From Leekyejoonella antrihumi (GTDB lineage Bacteria; Actinomycetota; Actinomycetes; Actinomycetales; Dermatophilaceae): a stretch of DNA of 56,171 bases. The stretch is taken from NCBI RefSeq assembly GCF_007845645.1, contig NZ_VCQV01000036.1:1-56171 (forward strand), in the 5' to 3' direction. The translations under genes and the position numbers were made by a program. This document shows positions 45,301 through 53,780 of the stretch, one piece after another. The notes under the pieces are model-generated. The model saw nothing but the letters and a program-made list of their open reading frames with translations, did no database searches and was not told where the DNA came from. Every line of letters begins with the position of its first letter. Position 1 is the first letter of the stretch.

Positions 45301-45522
45301 CTCGTGCAGCTCGGCAAGGCCGGGCGCACCGGCGGGAAGGCGGGCGTGCAGTCTCAGGCTCCGCTGGCCGAGCAGGACGACCCGCGCTGGGCCCACGCAC
45401 TGGTCGAACAGGTCGCCGAAGGGATGGGCGCCGCCACGTTCGTTGCCACGATCGGCAAGCGATGTGACACCTGCTCGGTGCGCCGGTGCTGCCCACTGCA
45501 GCCCGAAGGAGGCGCTCTGTGA
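42397..45522 (+). CDS. adnA: AdnA subunit of the AdnAB helicase-nuclease
   Basis: 1041 residues. A UvrD-like motor has Walker A GAPGTGKST (36-44) and motif VI near VAISRARDRLIV. The motif II region reads VVVDDAQEL, not the canonical DE-x-QD. The C-terminal RecB-like nuclease (about 790-1041) has RGRVDRIEA and LRIVDLKTGGG. FGTCGVNWLL with the closing CDTCSVRRCC supplies the four cysteines for an Fe-S cluster, as in AddB. AdnAB is the actinobacterial RecBCD/AddAB analogue that resects double-strand breaks; the AdnA motor is thought to be the minor one. Its stop overlaps the adnB GTG. Confidence 0.93.
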   Translation: MLRMRRAADVAVGAPVLDDVQQDVVDSTTRARLVLGAPGTGKSTLAVEAVVSAVDRGLRPDECLLLAPTRVQASALRDRVTARLQGTSTEPVARTHQALGFGILRQHAALHGDPAPRLLSGPEQDVVLRELLAGHQQGDGTPPTWPSFVREALETRGFRAQLRDLLMRAVEWGLTADDLRELGVHHDRSEWVAAAQVLNEYDQVTALSRPGAYDPAWILGAAADLLVSDDEALARLHSGTRLVVVDDAQELTHAAARLLRLVVGPAARVVLIADPDAAVQGFRGADPHLVMDLADEWQVADTQVLPTCYRAPERVRAACERVTSRIGAVAGAAHRTPVARPGGRVEVALLRAVSQEAAHIAAHLRRAHLQGGVPWQEMAVIVRGQGRAATLRRALAGAGVPVSVPPTVVPLRDEPAVRPLLALFEVVLREAAGEQAPVSPQIAIDVLTSPLGGADAVALRRMRRAMRGHELASGGQRSSDELLADAITDTGWLALLGPQVAPARRVARVARAGLAARQQSGAGAESILWAMWDASGLAAAWSETALAGGPAGARADRDLDAVVALFQAAAAFTDRLPGTSPAAFLEHVRGQDVPGDRLTAAAPEDECVALRTPQSAVGREWSLVVVAGVQEGVWPDLRLRGSLLGSESLVDVLSGRGDSLRAAQAAVRYDETRQFLVAISRARDRLIVTAVRSDDEQPSPYLDLVDPLDATGDDHLDQLRGFCEVAPAMTLPATVAQLRRELATGDERQRAEAAGLLGHLAHERVPGADPSSWWALTTLSDDRPVRRSDQEVAVSPSKVEAFGTCGVNWLLTACGGQGPDVGAATVGTLVHEIAAELGDSAPEQMHGVLDQRWPRLGLGAGWISDRKRDEAHQMLDRLTSYLDESRAQGWDPVGVEVPFDVLLGRARVRGRVDRIEAHAREGLRIVDLKTGGGKPTAEELPEHAQLGTYQVAIEEGGFEQGEHSAGAVLVQLGKAGRTGGKAGVQSQAPLAEQDDPRWAHALVEQVAEGMGAATFVATIGKRCDTCSVRRCCPLQPEGGAL

Positions 45523-48500
45523 CCACCACCGTCCGCGCTCGCTCGGCAGCCGATATTGCTGCGGCGCTGGATAATCCGACCCCTACCAAGGAGCAGACGG
45601 CGGTGATAGAGGCGCCGCTTCGCCCGCTGCTCGTCGTTGCCGGCGCCGGGTCCGGCAAGACGGAGACGATGGCCTCGCGGGTGGTCTGGCTCGTGGCCAA
45701 CGGCATGGTCGAGCCGGACCAGGTGCTCGGTCTCACCTTCACCAGGAAGGCCGCCGGCGAGCTGGCAGAGAGAATTGGTCGACGACTTCGCCGGCTGCGG
45801 GCTGTCGGCCTCTGGACCCCTGGCGGTGACCCCGATGGCACCCCGACCCTCGGGGACGTGCCCACCGTGCAGACCTACCACTCCTATGCCGGTCGGCTGG
45901 TGGGGGAGCACGGACTGCGGCTCGGGGTCGAGCCCGAGGCGCGGCTGCTCTCCGAGGCGGCGGCCTGGCAGCTCGCGGCCGAGGTCGTCGCGGCCTACGA
46001 CGGCCCGATGGATCGGGTCTGGCAGGCCGAGTCCACCATCACCAGCGCGGTGGTGGAGATGACCGGTGAGCTCGCCGAGCACCTGCGCACACCCGATGAG
46101 GTGCGTGGCTACCTGCAGGAGGTGCTCGGCGTCGTGGAGGCGTTGCCCGCGGCCGGACGCGCAAAGACGCCGGGCACCGACGGCGGCAAGATGATCAAGG
46201 ACCTGTGGGCGCGGCACGACCTGCTGGCCCTCGTCGAGCGCTATATCGCCCTGAAAAGGGAGCGGGTGGCGCTGGACTTCTCCGACCAGATGGCGATTGC
46301 CGCTCGCCTGGCGGGCCGGTTCCCGGCGCTGGGGGTGTTGGAGCGGGCGCGGTTCAAGGCCGTGCTGCTCGACGAGTTCCAGGACACCAGTGAGGCCCAG
46401 ATGGTCCTGTTGCGCTCACTGTTCGTGGCTCCGGACGGACCTGAGCCGGTGGGCGTGCCGGTCACCGCGGTCGGCGACCCCAATCAGTCGATCTATGGCT
46501 GGCGTGGGGCCAGCGCGACGACCCTCGCGCGGTTTCCCGAGCTCTTCACCGATGGGCAGGGGAGCGCGCAGGTGCTGCAGCTGTCCACCAGTTGGCGCAA
46601 CGACGGGCAGATCCTCGCGGCCGCCGGTCGCACCTCGAGCCCGCTGCGTGCGGCGGGTGGAGTGCCCGCCAAGGTTCTGGCGCCCCGGCCGGACGCCGGA
46701 CCGGGCAGGGTCGACGTCGGCCGGTTGGAGACTGCGGAGCAGGAGGCAGAGCTCGTCGCGGCCTGGGTGGCTCAGCGCTGGTTCGACTCCGAAGGGCGGC
46801 ACGACGGGCGCACCGCCGCCGTGCTGTGCCGCAAGCGGTCACTCTTCCCGGCAGTCATCGAGGCGCTCGGGCAGCATGACCTGCCGGTCGAGGTGGTCGG
46901 CATCGGCGGCCTGCTCACCACGCCTGAGGTGGCCGACCTGGTGAGCCTGCTGTGGGTCGTGCAGGACCCGTCGCGCGGCGACCGGCTGATGCGGCTGCTC
47001 ACCGGGCCAGCTCTACGGCTCGGCGCCGCCGATCTCGACGGACTTGCCGCCTGGGCAAGGCATCTCGTGCATCGCGACCGGGCTCGACGTGCTGCGCCGG
47101 ACGCCGACCAGGATGCCGCTGGCGTCGACCAGGGCGCGCCGCAGCCGGATCTCGCGCCGGACAGTCGCGAGGACCCGTCCATCATCGAGGCACTCGACGA
47201 GCTGCCTCCGGCCGGCTGGACCGGTCGCAATGATGAGCGGCTCAGCAGCGCCGCTCAGGGCCGACTGGCGGGGCTGGCGCGAGCCGTGCGCCGGGTCCGC
47301 GGGCTGACCGGCCTACCGCTGCCCGAGCTGGCGGCCGAGGCCGAGCGGGTCCTCGGCCTCGACATCGAGGTGCTCTCCAGGCCGGAGCACACGCCGGCCA
47401 CGGCGCGGGTGCACTTGGACGCATTCGCCGATGTCGCAGCGTCATTCTGCGCCTCTGCGGACCGTCCCACACTGGGTGGCTTTCTCGCCTGGCTGGATGC
47501 TGCCGAGCAGGAGGAGCGTGGCCTCGAGGCCGGCACGCTGGAGGTGGAGACTGCGGCGGTGCAGGTGCTGACCGTGCACGCGGCCAAGGGCCTCGAGTGG
47601 GATGTCGTGGCAGTGCCGGGCATGGTCGAGGGCACCTTTCCCGCCCACTCGGGCTCCGCCACCTGGCACGAAGACCTGCAAGGCTGGAAGATCAGCGCGA
47701 GCGGCGTCCCCGGGGATCCACGCTCGTGGACCGTCAACGACAGGGGCTGGACCGGCGGTGCGGCCGGCGTACCGTTCGAGCTACGCGGTGATGCCGACGG
47801 GTTGCCCGAGCTGCGGTGGGCGCAGGCCGGTGACGTCAAGGGTTTCAAGGAGCTGTTGTCGCAGTTCCTTGCCGACTGCGGCCAGTACGGCATCGCCGAA
47901 GAGCGTCGACTCGCCTACGTCGCCTTCACACGGGCGCGACACGAACTGTTATTGACCGCTTCGGTGTGGATGACCGGCAAGTCACCGCGGATCACCTCTC
48001 GATTCGTGACCGAACTGTTGGACCGCGACCTGGCAACCCGCGGCGAATGGGCGCCGATGCCCGTTCCGGCGCCCGGTGAGAAGAAGGTCGCGAACCCGCT
48101 GGGCGACCGCGAGCTCACGGCGTCCTGGCCGGCGGACCCGTTGCAGCGGCGTCGTGCGGCGCTCGCGGACGGAGCTCTGCGGGTGGGGGAGGCCATCGCC
48201 GCGGGGCCCGCGATCGGGCAGGGGCTGGTCCCGGTGACCGACCGCGAGCTGGACATCGACCTGCTGCTCACCGAGCGGGACCGGCTGCGACGCGCGCACG
48301 ACCAGGTCGTGGCGGTGCCCCGGCACCTGTCCGCCTCTGCGGTCGTCTCGCTGGCGGAGGACGCCGACCGGTTCGCACTCAATCTGCGGCGCCCGATGCC
48401 GTCACCACCGGCACTGGCAGCCCGCCGCGGCACGGCCTTCCACTCCTGGGTGGAGCAGCACTACTCCCGTGCTGCACTTGTCGATGTGCTGGAACTGCCG

Positions 48501-48932
48501 GGCTCGGCAGACGTGGATGCCGACGGCGATGGCGACTTCGAGGCGATGAAGGCCAACTTCCTGGCCTCACCCTGGGCCGACCGGACGCCCGAGGAAATCG
48601 AGATCGCGGTCGAGACCTGGATCGACGGGATGTCGATCCGCGGCCGGATCGATGCGGTGTTCCGTCGCGTCGACGGTGGATTCACCATCGTCGACTGGAA
48701 GACAGGCCGACACCCCACCGGGCGGCGAGCCGCGGCTCGCGCGCTGCAGCTTGCCGCCTACCGGGTCGCGTTTGCGCGGCTACGCGGTCTCGACCTGGAT
48801 CGCGTGGACGCGGCATTCTTCTATGCTGCCGACGGGCAGACCGTCCGGCCCGACCTTCCGGGTCTCGATGACCTCGCGCGGCTGCTCGCGGTCACCGACG
48901 GCACCGAGCGACCCCCGGCAAATCCCCATTGA
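45519..48932 (+). CDS. adnB: AdnB subunit of the AdnAB helicase-nuclease
   Basis: 1137 residues from GTG 45519, with AAGGAGG 6 bases upstream; the start overlaps the adnA stop. The full UvrD/Rep motor is present: TPTKEQTAVIEAP, Walker A AGAGSGKT (41-48), TFTRKAAGELAERI, motif II LLDEFQDTSEAQ, GDPNQSIYGWRGA, VLTVHAAKGLEWDVVAVPG and YVAFTRARHELLL. The C-terminal PD-(D/E)XK nuclease has RRGTAFHSWVEQHY and RGRIDAVFRRVDGGFTIVDWKTGRHP, without the Fe-S cysteines of AdnA. It is the main translocating ATPase and second nuclease of the complex. Confidence 0.94.
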   Translation: MTTTVRARSAADIAAALDNPTPTKEQTAVIEAPLRPLLVVAGAGSGKTETMASRVVWLVANGMVEPDQVLGLTFTRKAAGELAERIGRRLRRLRAVGLWTPGGDPDGTPTLGDVPTVQTYHSYAGRLVGEHGLRLGVEPEARLLSEAAAWQLAAEVVAAYDGPMDRVWQAESTITSAVVEMTGELAEHLRTPDEVRGYLQEVLGVVEALPAAGRAKTPGTDGGKMIKDLWARHDLLALVERYIALKRERVALDFSDQMAIAARLAGRFPALGVLERARFKAVLLDEFQDTSEAQMVLLRSLFVAPDGPEPVGVPVTAVGDPNQSIYGWRGASATTLARFPELFTDGQGSAQVLQLSTSWRNDGQILAAAGRTSSPLRAAGGVPAKVLAPRPDAGPGRVDVGRLETAEQEAELVAAWVAQRWFDSEGRHDGRTAAVLCRKRSLFPAVIEALGQHDLPVEVVGIGGLLTTPEVADLVSLLWVVQDPSRGDRLMRLLTGPALRLGAADLDGLAAWARHLVHRDRARRAAPDADQDAAGVDQGAPQPDLAPDSREDPSIIEALDELPPAGWTGRNDERLSSAAQGRLAGLARAVRRVRGLTGLPLPELAAEAERVLGLDIEVLSRPEHTPATARVHLDAFADVAASFCASADRPTLGGFLAWLDAAEQEERGLEAGTLEVETAAVQVLTVHAAKGLEWDVVAVPGMVEGTFPAHSGSATWHEDLQGWKISASGVPGDPRSWTVNDRGWTGGAAGVPFELRGDADGLPELRWAQAGDVKGFKELLSQFLADCGQYGIAEERRLAYVAFTRARHELLLTASVWMTGKSPRITSRFVTELLDRDLATRGEWAPMPVPAPGEKKVANPLGDRELTASWPADPLQRRRAALADGALRVGEAIAAGPAIGQGLVPVTDRELDIDLLLTERDRLRRAHDQVVAVPRHLSASAVVSLAEDADRFALNLRRPMPSPPALAARRGTAFHSWVEQHYSRAALVDVLELPGSADVDADGDGDFEAMKANFLASPWADRTPEEIEIAVETWIDGMSIRGRIDAVFRRVDGGFTIVDWKTGRHPTGRRAAARALQLAAYRVAFARLRGLDLDRVDAAFFYAADGQTVRPDLPGLDDLARLLAVTDGTERPPANPH

Positions 48933-49004
48933 CGCGATGGAAGTCCTGGGTGTTTTCTGTGGGGTGCACATTTGGTGCACCCTTCGATTGATGAGGTGTT
49001 TGGA

Positions 49005-50984
49005 TTGCACAAGTCAACAACACGCGTGAAGACCCTCGCGCTCGTAGCCGCAGGAGCCATGGCGCTCGGTATGGGAGCCGTCACCGCAGGATCTGCCTCG
49101 GCGTCCTCTCAGCGGCACAAGCTGCAGAACCGCCCGGCGTGGTTGGGCACGGCGCAGGCGAAAGGTGCGCTGCCGAGCGGTCAGCGCCTCAGTTTCAGTC
49201 TCCTGCTGACGATGCGTAACCAGCCCGGTGCCGATGCGCAGGTCCGGGCGCTGAGTGACCCGTCCAGCGCCAGCTACGGCAAGTGGTTGTCCCTGGGGCA
49301 GTTCAACAGCGCCTACGGTCCGACCAAGGCACAGACAGCGTCCGTCTCTGCATGGGCGAGATCCCAAGGTCTGCACGTCGACTCGGTCGCCCCGAGCGGC
49401 ATGCTGGTCAACGTCAGCGGCACGACCAGCACGGTGGAGAAGGTCTTCGCGACCTCGATGAGGTCCTACCGCTTCAAGGGCGTCACCGTTCGAGCGAACA
49501 CCACTGCGCTGAGCTTGCCAACCACGACACCGGCCGCGGTCGTCTCCGCGGTCAAGGGGATCGTCGGGCTGGACACCGGCGCCGCGATCAAGAAGCCGGC
49601 CGACACCCTGCCCGGCCCGCCGCCCGGCGCACGGTACGGCGTGCAGCCCTGCTCCTCCTACTACGGCCAGAAGATGGCGACCAACAAGCCCACGGCCTAC
49701 GGAAAGCACTGGCCCTATGCGGTGTGCGGCTACACACCCAAGCAGCTGCAACACGCCTACGGGGTCACCAAGCAGCTCCAGCAGGGCCACACCGGCAAGG
49801 GGCAGACGGTCGTCATCACCGACGCGTACGCGGCCCCGACGATCGCTGCGGACCTGCGCAAGTACAACGCGAAGTACGGGTTGCCGCAGTTCAAGCACGG
49901 CCAGTTCACCCAGCAGACGCCGGGACCGGACGGGTACGACCTGGTGAACGAATGCGGCGGAAACGGCTGGTACGGCGAGGAGACCCTCGACGTCGAGGCG
50001 GTGCACACGATGGCACCCGGGGCGAAGATCGTGTATGCCGGAGCTCCCGACTGCGCCTCCGGCCTCGACAACACGTGGGCCGCGGCGATCGACAACCACA
50101 CCGGTGACGTCATCACCAACTCGTGGAGTGACGGCGTCGACGACCTCGCGGACCTGGGCCAGTCGTACATCGACTTCTACCAGCAGTACTCCACCGAGGC
50201 GGCACTTCGCGGGATCACCGTGAACTTCTCCTCCGGTGACGCCGGAGACGGCACCGACGGTGGCGCGAACCTCGCCGCCAAGACGGTCGGGTTCCCCTCG
50301 GACCTGCCCTACGTGACCGGAGTCGGTGGCACCAGCCTCGACATCAATCGCCGGAGCACGTGGGCCGGCGAGTGGGGCTGGCAGAACGCCTACTCCGCGC
50401 TGTCAAAGAACGGAAAGTCCTGGACCCCGGCGCCTCCCGGCGCCTACTCCTCCGGCGGCGGTGGCGGCACCAGCCAGCTGTTTGCGCAGCCGTGGTACCA
50501 GAAGGGAATCGTCCCGTCCTCCGTGGCCGACTTCGGCGGCACCGGTCCGATGCGCGCGGTTCCCGACATCTCGATGGTCGGTGACCCGAACACCGGGATG
50601 ATCGTCGGCGAGACGCAGGCCTTCCCGGACGGGACGTACTGGGACACCTACCGGATCGGCGGCACGAGTCTCTCCTCTCCGCTGTTGGCCGGAATGGTAG
50701 CGGTCGCCAGCTCCAGGGCGCATCATGCTCTGGGGTTCGTGAACCCGCTGTACTACTCCATGCTCGACGGTCGCGGACTGCACGACCTGAAGGCGCCGAC
50801 CGCGCCCCTGTCGCAGGTGCGCACGAACTACGCCAATACGTTGGACCGCTCCGGTGGACTCACCTTCCAGCTACAACGCATCGACACACAGATGTCGACG
50901 CTGCACGACACCCGCGGCTGGGACGACGAGACCGGTGTCGGCTCGCCCGCGAGTGCGTTCTTCCGGATCGCCGCACGACGCTGA
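49005..50984 (+). CDS. secreted S53 (sedolisin/kumamolisin-like) serine-carboxyl protease
   Basis: 659 residues from TTG 49005 (GAGG 8 bases upstream); GTG 48975, GTG 48996 and GTG 49026 are alternatives. A Sec signal (VKTLALVAAGAMALG, cut near SASA) is followed by a pro-kumamolisin propeptide (about 45-190) and the S53 catalytic domain: GEETLDVEAVHTMAPGA carries the Glu and Asp, and GGTSLSSPLLAG the nucleophile Ser. The Ca site lies towards the C-terminus. S53 enzymes are active at acid pH after self-cleavage of the propeptide. Such proteases are an unusual asset in this group and suggest protein scavenging outside the cell. Confidence 0.92.
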   Translation: MHKSTTRVKTLALVAAGAMALGMGAVTAGSASASSQRHKLQNRPAWLGTAQAKGALPSGQRLSFSLLLTMRNQPGADAQVRALSDPSSASYGKWLSLGQFNSAYGPTKAQTASVSAWARSQGLHVDSVAPSGMLVNVSGTTSTVEKVFATSMRSYRFKGVTVRANTTALSLPTTTPAAVVSAVKGIVGLDTGAAIKKPADTLPGPPPGARYGVQPCSSYYGQKMATNKPTAYGKHWPYAVCGYTPKQLQHAYGVTKQLQQGHTGKGQTVVITDAYAAPTIAADLRKYNAKYGLPQFKHGQFTQQTPGPDGYDLVNECGGNGWYGEETLDVEAVHTMAPGAKIVYAGAPDCASGLDNTWAAAIDNHTGDVITNSWSDGVDDLADLGQSYIDFYQQYSTEAALRGITVNFSSGDAGDGTDGGANLAAKTVGFPSDLPYVTGVGGTSLDINRRSTWAGEWGWQNAYSALSKNGKSWTPAPPGAYSSGGGGGTSQLFAQPWYQKGIVPSSVADFGGTGPMRAVPDISMVGDPNTGMIVGETQAFPDGTYWDTYRIGGTSLSSPLLAGMVAVASSRAHHALGFVNPLYYSMLDGRGLHDLKAPTAPLSQVRTNYANTLDRSGGLTFQLQRIDTQMSTLHDTRGWDDETGVGSPASAFFRIAARR

Positions 50985-50994
50985 CCAGCACATC

Positions 50995-51038
50995 GGCTGG
51001 TCTCGGGAGCGTGCGACGGCGTCATCCCGAGACCAGCC
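50995..51038. terminator. bidirectional terminator hairpin
   Basis: Perfect 14-bp arms GGCTGGTCTCGGGA (50995-51008) and complement (51025-51038), loop 16 bases, between the converging S53 protease and HtrA-like genes. Confidence 0.78.
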
Positions 51039-51057
51039 AGTCGGCACGGAGATCTAG

Positions 51058-52437
51058 TTAGTTGGCGGGGCCGGTGGCCAGCGTGACTGTCGCGGTGTGT
51101 GACTGTCCTTCCTGATCGGTCCAGGTGACGTGCACGTGTTGACCCGGCCGGTCGGTGGCGAGGGCAGCGGCGACCTCAGGGGCGCTGGTGATCTGGTGTG
51201 CGCCGATGGCGGTGATCATGTCTCCGGCGGTGATGCCGGCCTGTGCGGCCGGGGTGTCCGGGATCGCCTGCTGCACTACGGCGCCCGCCGCTGAGGCCGT
51301 CTGGTCGCTCGGCAGCGAGACGCCGAGGAACGCCGGATATCCCTGGTGTACCGTGCTGCTCGTGGTTCCCGACTCGATCTGGCCGGCTACCTTCAGTGCC
51401 GTGCCGATTGGGATGGCGTATCCGGTGGTGGTGCCTTCCGTGCGGGTCGCCTGAGCCGCGGTGTCCATGCCCACCACCTGCCCCGACGTGTTGTACAACG
51501 GGCCACCGGAGTCGCCGGCCTGGATGTCGGCGTCATCTTGGATCATGCCGTGCAATGTCTCGGGGTTCGACCCGCCCTGGTCGGTGGCGGTGATGGTCGT
51601 GCCGGTGGCGGTGACCGTTCCGGCCGCGGCGCTCGGGGTGCCGCCCACCCCACCGGCGTTGCCCACGCCCGTGACCTTCTGGGCGGTGTTCGCCGCGGAC
51701 GAATCGGTCTGCACCGTCTTCAGCCCGGACGCGTTCTGCAACTGGAGCACGGCCACGTCCTGCGTCGGGTCGGTGCCGACCACCTTGGCGGTGTAGGTGG
51801 CGCCGGTGGCCACCACGGTCACCTTGACGCTGGTCGCGCCGTCGACCACGTGGTTGTTGGTCAGTATCTCGCCGCTGGAGGTCAGCACCATGCCGGTGCC
51901 CGCGGCATCGGCACCCTGGTAGGCGAGCACCGTATCGACATCGACGACGCCAACCTCCTGTGTCGCCGTGGCCCGAGGCAGCGCAGAGGTGGCACCCGTG
52001 TCGTCGGGGCTGCCAGGCTGCCCATACACACCTCCAGACCCGCCGCTGCCGCTGGATCCGTATCCGCCGCTGGAGCCGCTTCCGTACCCGTATCCGCCAC
52101 TTGATCCGCTGCTTCCATTGGAGCCGCTGCCGGCGGTGCTCTGCGGCGCCACTGCTGAGGGGGCGCCCTGACCACTCGAGCCCAGCACGGTGGTGCCCAG
52201 GCCGACGCCGGCGGCCATCGATGCGGCGACCACCAAGACACCACCGGTGACGCGCAACGCTCGGTGGCGGCGTCGCGGAGGCCGCGGTGCCAGGTATGGC
52301 GAGGGGTAGAAGGAGGCGCCGACGGGAGGCGGAGTGTGGCCGCGCCAGAACTCGCCGCCAGACGCCGCACCCGGGCCAGGCGCCCCATCGGAGCTCGGCG
52401 GCTGCTCGCTGCGAGCGTCATGCGAGAACTCGTTCAT
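51058..52437 (-). CDS. membrane-anchored HtrA-like S1C serine protease with PDZ domain
   Basis: 459 residues from ATG 52437, with GAGGAG 6 bases upstream; GTG 52440 is one codon longer. A cytosolic Pro/Gly-rich N-terminus and a basic stretch precede a membrane helix (about 65-88). A low-complexity Gly/Ser/Tyr linker (about 100-140, GSSGGYGYGSGSSGGYGSS) follows. The trypsin-like domain has all three catalytic residues: LTNNHVV, DPTQDVAVLQL and AGDSGGPL. A C-terminal PDZ domain (about 365-455) has FLGVSLPSD, IPDTPAAQAGITAGDMITAIG. It could cover envelope protein quality control, relevant because htrA at the sigE locus is a pseudogene. Confidence 0.92.
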   Translation of the reverse strand: MNEFSHDARSEQPPSSDGAPGPGAASGGEFWRGHTPPPVGASFYPSPYLAPRPPRRRHRALRVTGGVLVVAASMAAGVGLGTTVLGSSGQGAPSAVAPQSTAGSGSNGSSGSSGGYGYGSGSSGGYGSSGSGGSGGVYGQPGSPDDTGATSALPRATATQEVGVVDVDTVLAYQGADAAGTGMVLTSSGEILTNNHVVDGATSVKVTVVATGATYTAKVVGTDPTQDVAVLQLQNASGLKTVQTDSSAANTAQKVTGVGNAGGVGGTPSAAAGTVTATGTTITATDQGGSNPETLHGMIQDDADIQAGDSGGPLYNTSGQVVGMDTAAQATRTEGTTTGYAIPIGTALKVAGQIESGTTSSTVHQGYPAFLGVSLPSDQTASAAGAVVQQAIPDTPAAQAGITAGDMITAIGAHQITSAPEVAAALATDRPGQHVHVTWTDQEGQSHTATVTLATGPAN

Positions 52438-52518
52438 CACGGACTCCTCTTACCTCAGTGTGATGCCCTCGGCACTCCCCCGAGGGGTGCCGGCAACAAC
52501 ACCATTAAGCGCCATCGA

Positions 52519-52770
52519 TCAAGCAGGAGTGTGTGAACTGTAAGTGCGTCCGCTGTGAGAGCCAGCTCGGACGTGGTTGTCAGTGACCGGCGACGGGAGC
52601 TGCCTGGCTGTCCCGGTGCGGTGTGCTGCTTCGAACCGCCTCATTCGGGGAGGCCTTCCAGCGCCAGTTCCCTCGAGCACGTCGCGGAAGACGCGGTAAC
52701 GCTCATGTCCCACCGGTTCGGCCCAGACCTGCCCGATGCGCAGGTTCCGCTCGCGCGCGGCGTCCAGCAT
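52519..52770 (-). CDS. possible small or broken gene, unknown
   Basis: 83 codons. The beginning (MLDAARERNLRIGQVWAEPV, then GHERYRVFRDVLEG) looks protein-like, and the same frame stays sensible upstream of the ATG to about 52842. The second half (RRFEAAHRTGTARQ, SHSGRTYSSHTP) does not look constrained. Probably a fragment of a decayed gene rather than a functional one. Confidence 0.25.
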   Translation of the reverse strand: MLDAARERNLRIGQVWAEPVGHERYRVFRDVLEGTGAGRPPRMRRFEAAHRTGTARQLPSPVTDNHVRAGSHSGRTYSSHTPA

Positions 52771-52843
52771 CTGTTGTTCGAGGGCCGTATGCCTAACGAG
52801 ATGCGCGCGGCGGTCCGAGGGCGCCGGCTCGGTGGCGAGGTGC

Positions 52844-53020
52844 TCAGTTCTCGACGAGGTGAGTCACGAACTGTCCGCACCCCTCTTGGGCCATGCCGAC
52901 CCGCTCGCCGAAGTCGGGATCATGTAGCGACCACAAGACAGATTCGTCCGCCTCGACAATCGCACGCAAGCGTTCACGTTCGATCGCCTCCAAGTTGCCG
53001 AGGTCAGATACGTTCGTCAT
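52844..53020 (-). pseudogene. truncated NTF2-like/DUF4440-type protein fragment
   Basis: 58 codons, MTNVSDLGNLEAIERERLRA then IVEADESVLWSLHDPDFGER and a TGA. The stretch LEAIERERLRAIVEAD...LHDPDF resembles the first two helices of nuclear-transport-factor-2-like (DUF4440/SnoaL) proteins, which normally run 120-140 residues. No clear ribosome site. I read it as a truncated remnant, though a genuine small protein is possible. Confidence 0.4.
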
Positions 53021-53204
53021 ACGCGAAGGCTACGTTCGGGCAACACGAGTTCGTCGCCGACAGGGCAAGCTTCACGATCGGTCCGCGGATCGGCAGGCGG
53101 GAGCTCGCCATCGTCTTGTGGCATGCTCCGCATGCCAGTGGCGACTGGGACCGCGCATACCCTGGTCGCTTACCACCGCTCGCCGGCCCGGCAGGATGGT
53201 CGGC

Positions 53205-53699
53205 ATGACGACAAGCTCGGTTACAGATGCTCACGTGCGAAGAGCGGTTCCCTCAGATGTGAATGACCTGGTCGAGCTGCGCGCAGAGATGTTCCGTGCC
53301 ATGGGGACCGCCGACGTCGACAACTCTGGGTGGCGCCGGTCGGCACAGGACTGGTTTCGCGGTCATGTCGAAAGCGCGGCCGTGCACATCGTGGTGGTGG
53401 AGGTAGAGGCTCGGGTGGTGTCGACCGCGATGGCCACGATCCGTGACAGCGCTCCCTCTCCGAGTTGTCCGGCGGGTGGCGACGTCCTCATCAGTAACGT
53501 TTGCACGCTGCCAGCGGCGCGCCGACGCGGCCACGGTCAACTGGCGTTCACCGCTGTTCTTGCGTGGGCACGCTCGACCGGTGTTGCACGAGCGGAGCTG
53601 ATGGCAACCGGCGAGGGTCGGGCCATGTACGAGTCCGCGGGCTTCACCGCGACCGCGCACCCTGCCATGCGCATGCCGCTATTACTACAGCCAGGCTGA
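53205..53699 (+). CDS. GNAT-family N-acetyltransferase
   Basis: 164 residues from ATG 53205 (MTTSSVT), with CAGGA 8 bases upstream; ATG 53196 is an alternative. The GNAT fold is seen in VRRAVPSDVNDLVELRAEMF at the start, the strand-4/acetyl-CoA loop ISNVCTLPAARRRGHGQLAF (R-R-x-G-x-G type), and the closing AELMATGEGRAMYESAGF. The substrate is unknown. The same type with similar motifs is common as a resistance or detoxification gene in actinobacteria. Confidence 0.88.
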   Translation: MTTSSVTDAHVRRAVPSDVNDLVELRAEMFRAMGTADVDNSGWRRSAQDWFRGHVESAAVHIVVVEVEARVVSTAMATIRDSAPSPSCPAGGDVLISNVCTLPAARRRGHGQLAFTAVLAWARSTGVARAELMATGEGRAMYESAGFTATAHPAMRMPLLLQPG

Positions 53700-53754
53700 G
53701 TAGTAGCCAAATCACCGCCCGGTGGACGATCCCCTCGAAGCAAGATGAACCAAT

Positions 53755-53774
53755 ATGGTGCAGTTTGATACCAT
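53755..53774. promoter_or_regulatory. inverted repeat upstream of the toxin-antitoxin pair (candidate operator)
   Basis: ATGGT (53755-53759) and ACCAT (53770-53774) flank a 10-base spacer, 7 bases before the antitoxin ATG. Ribbon-helix-helix antitoxins usually repress their own operon through such a palindrome. Confidence 0.45.
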
Positions 53775-53780
53775 CACGTC

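Larger units (their letters stand above)
52438..53204. other. intergenic region with gene remnants
   Basis: Contains the htrA-like upstream region with a hairpin GGCACTCC...GGGGTGCC (52471-52491) and the fragments listed next. No full-length gene is evident. A plus-strand frame of 217 codons crosses it but looks like shadow sequence. Confidence 0.5.

Noticed and set aside
52555-53208. 217-codon plus-strand frame
   Set aside because: No family resemblance and it overlaps better protein-like fragments on the minus strand.
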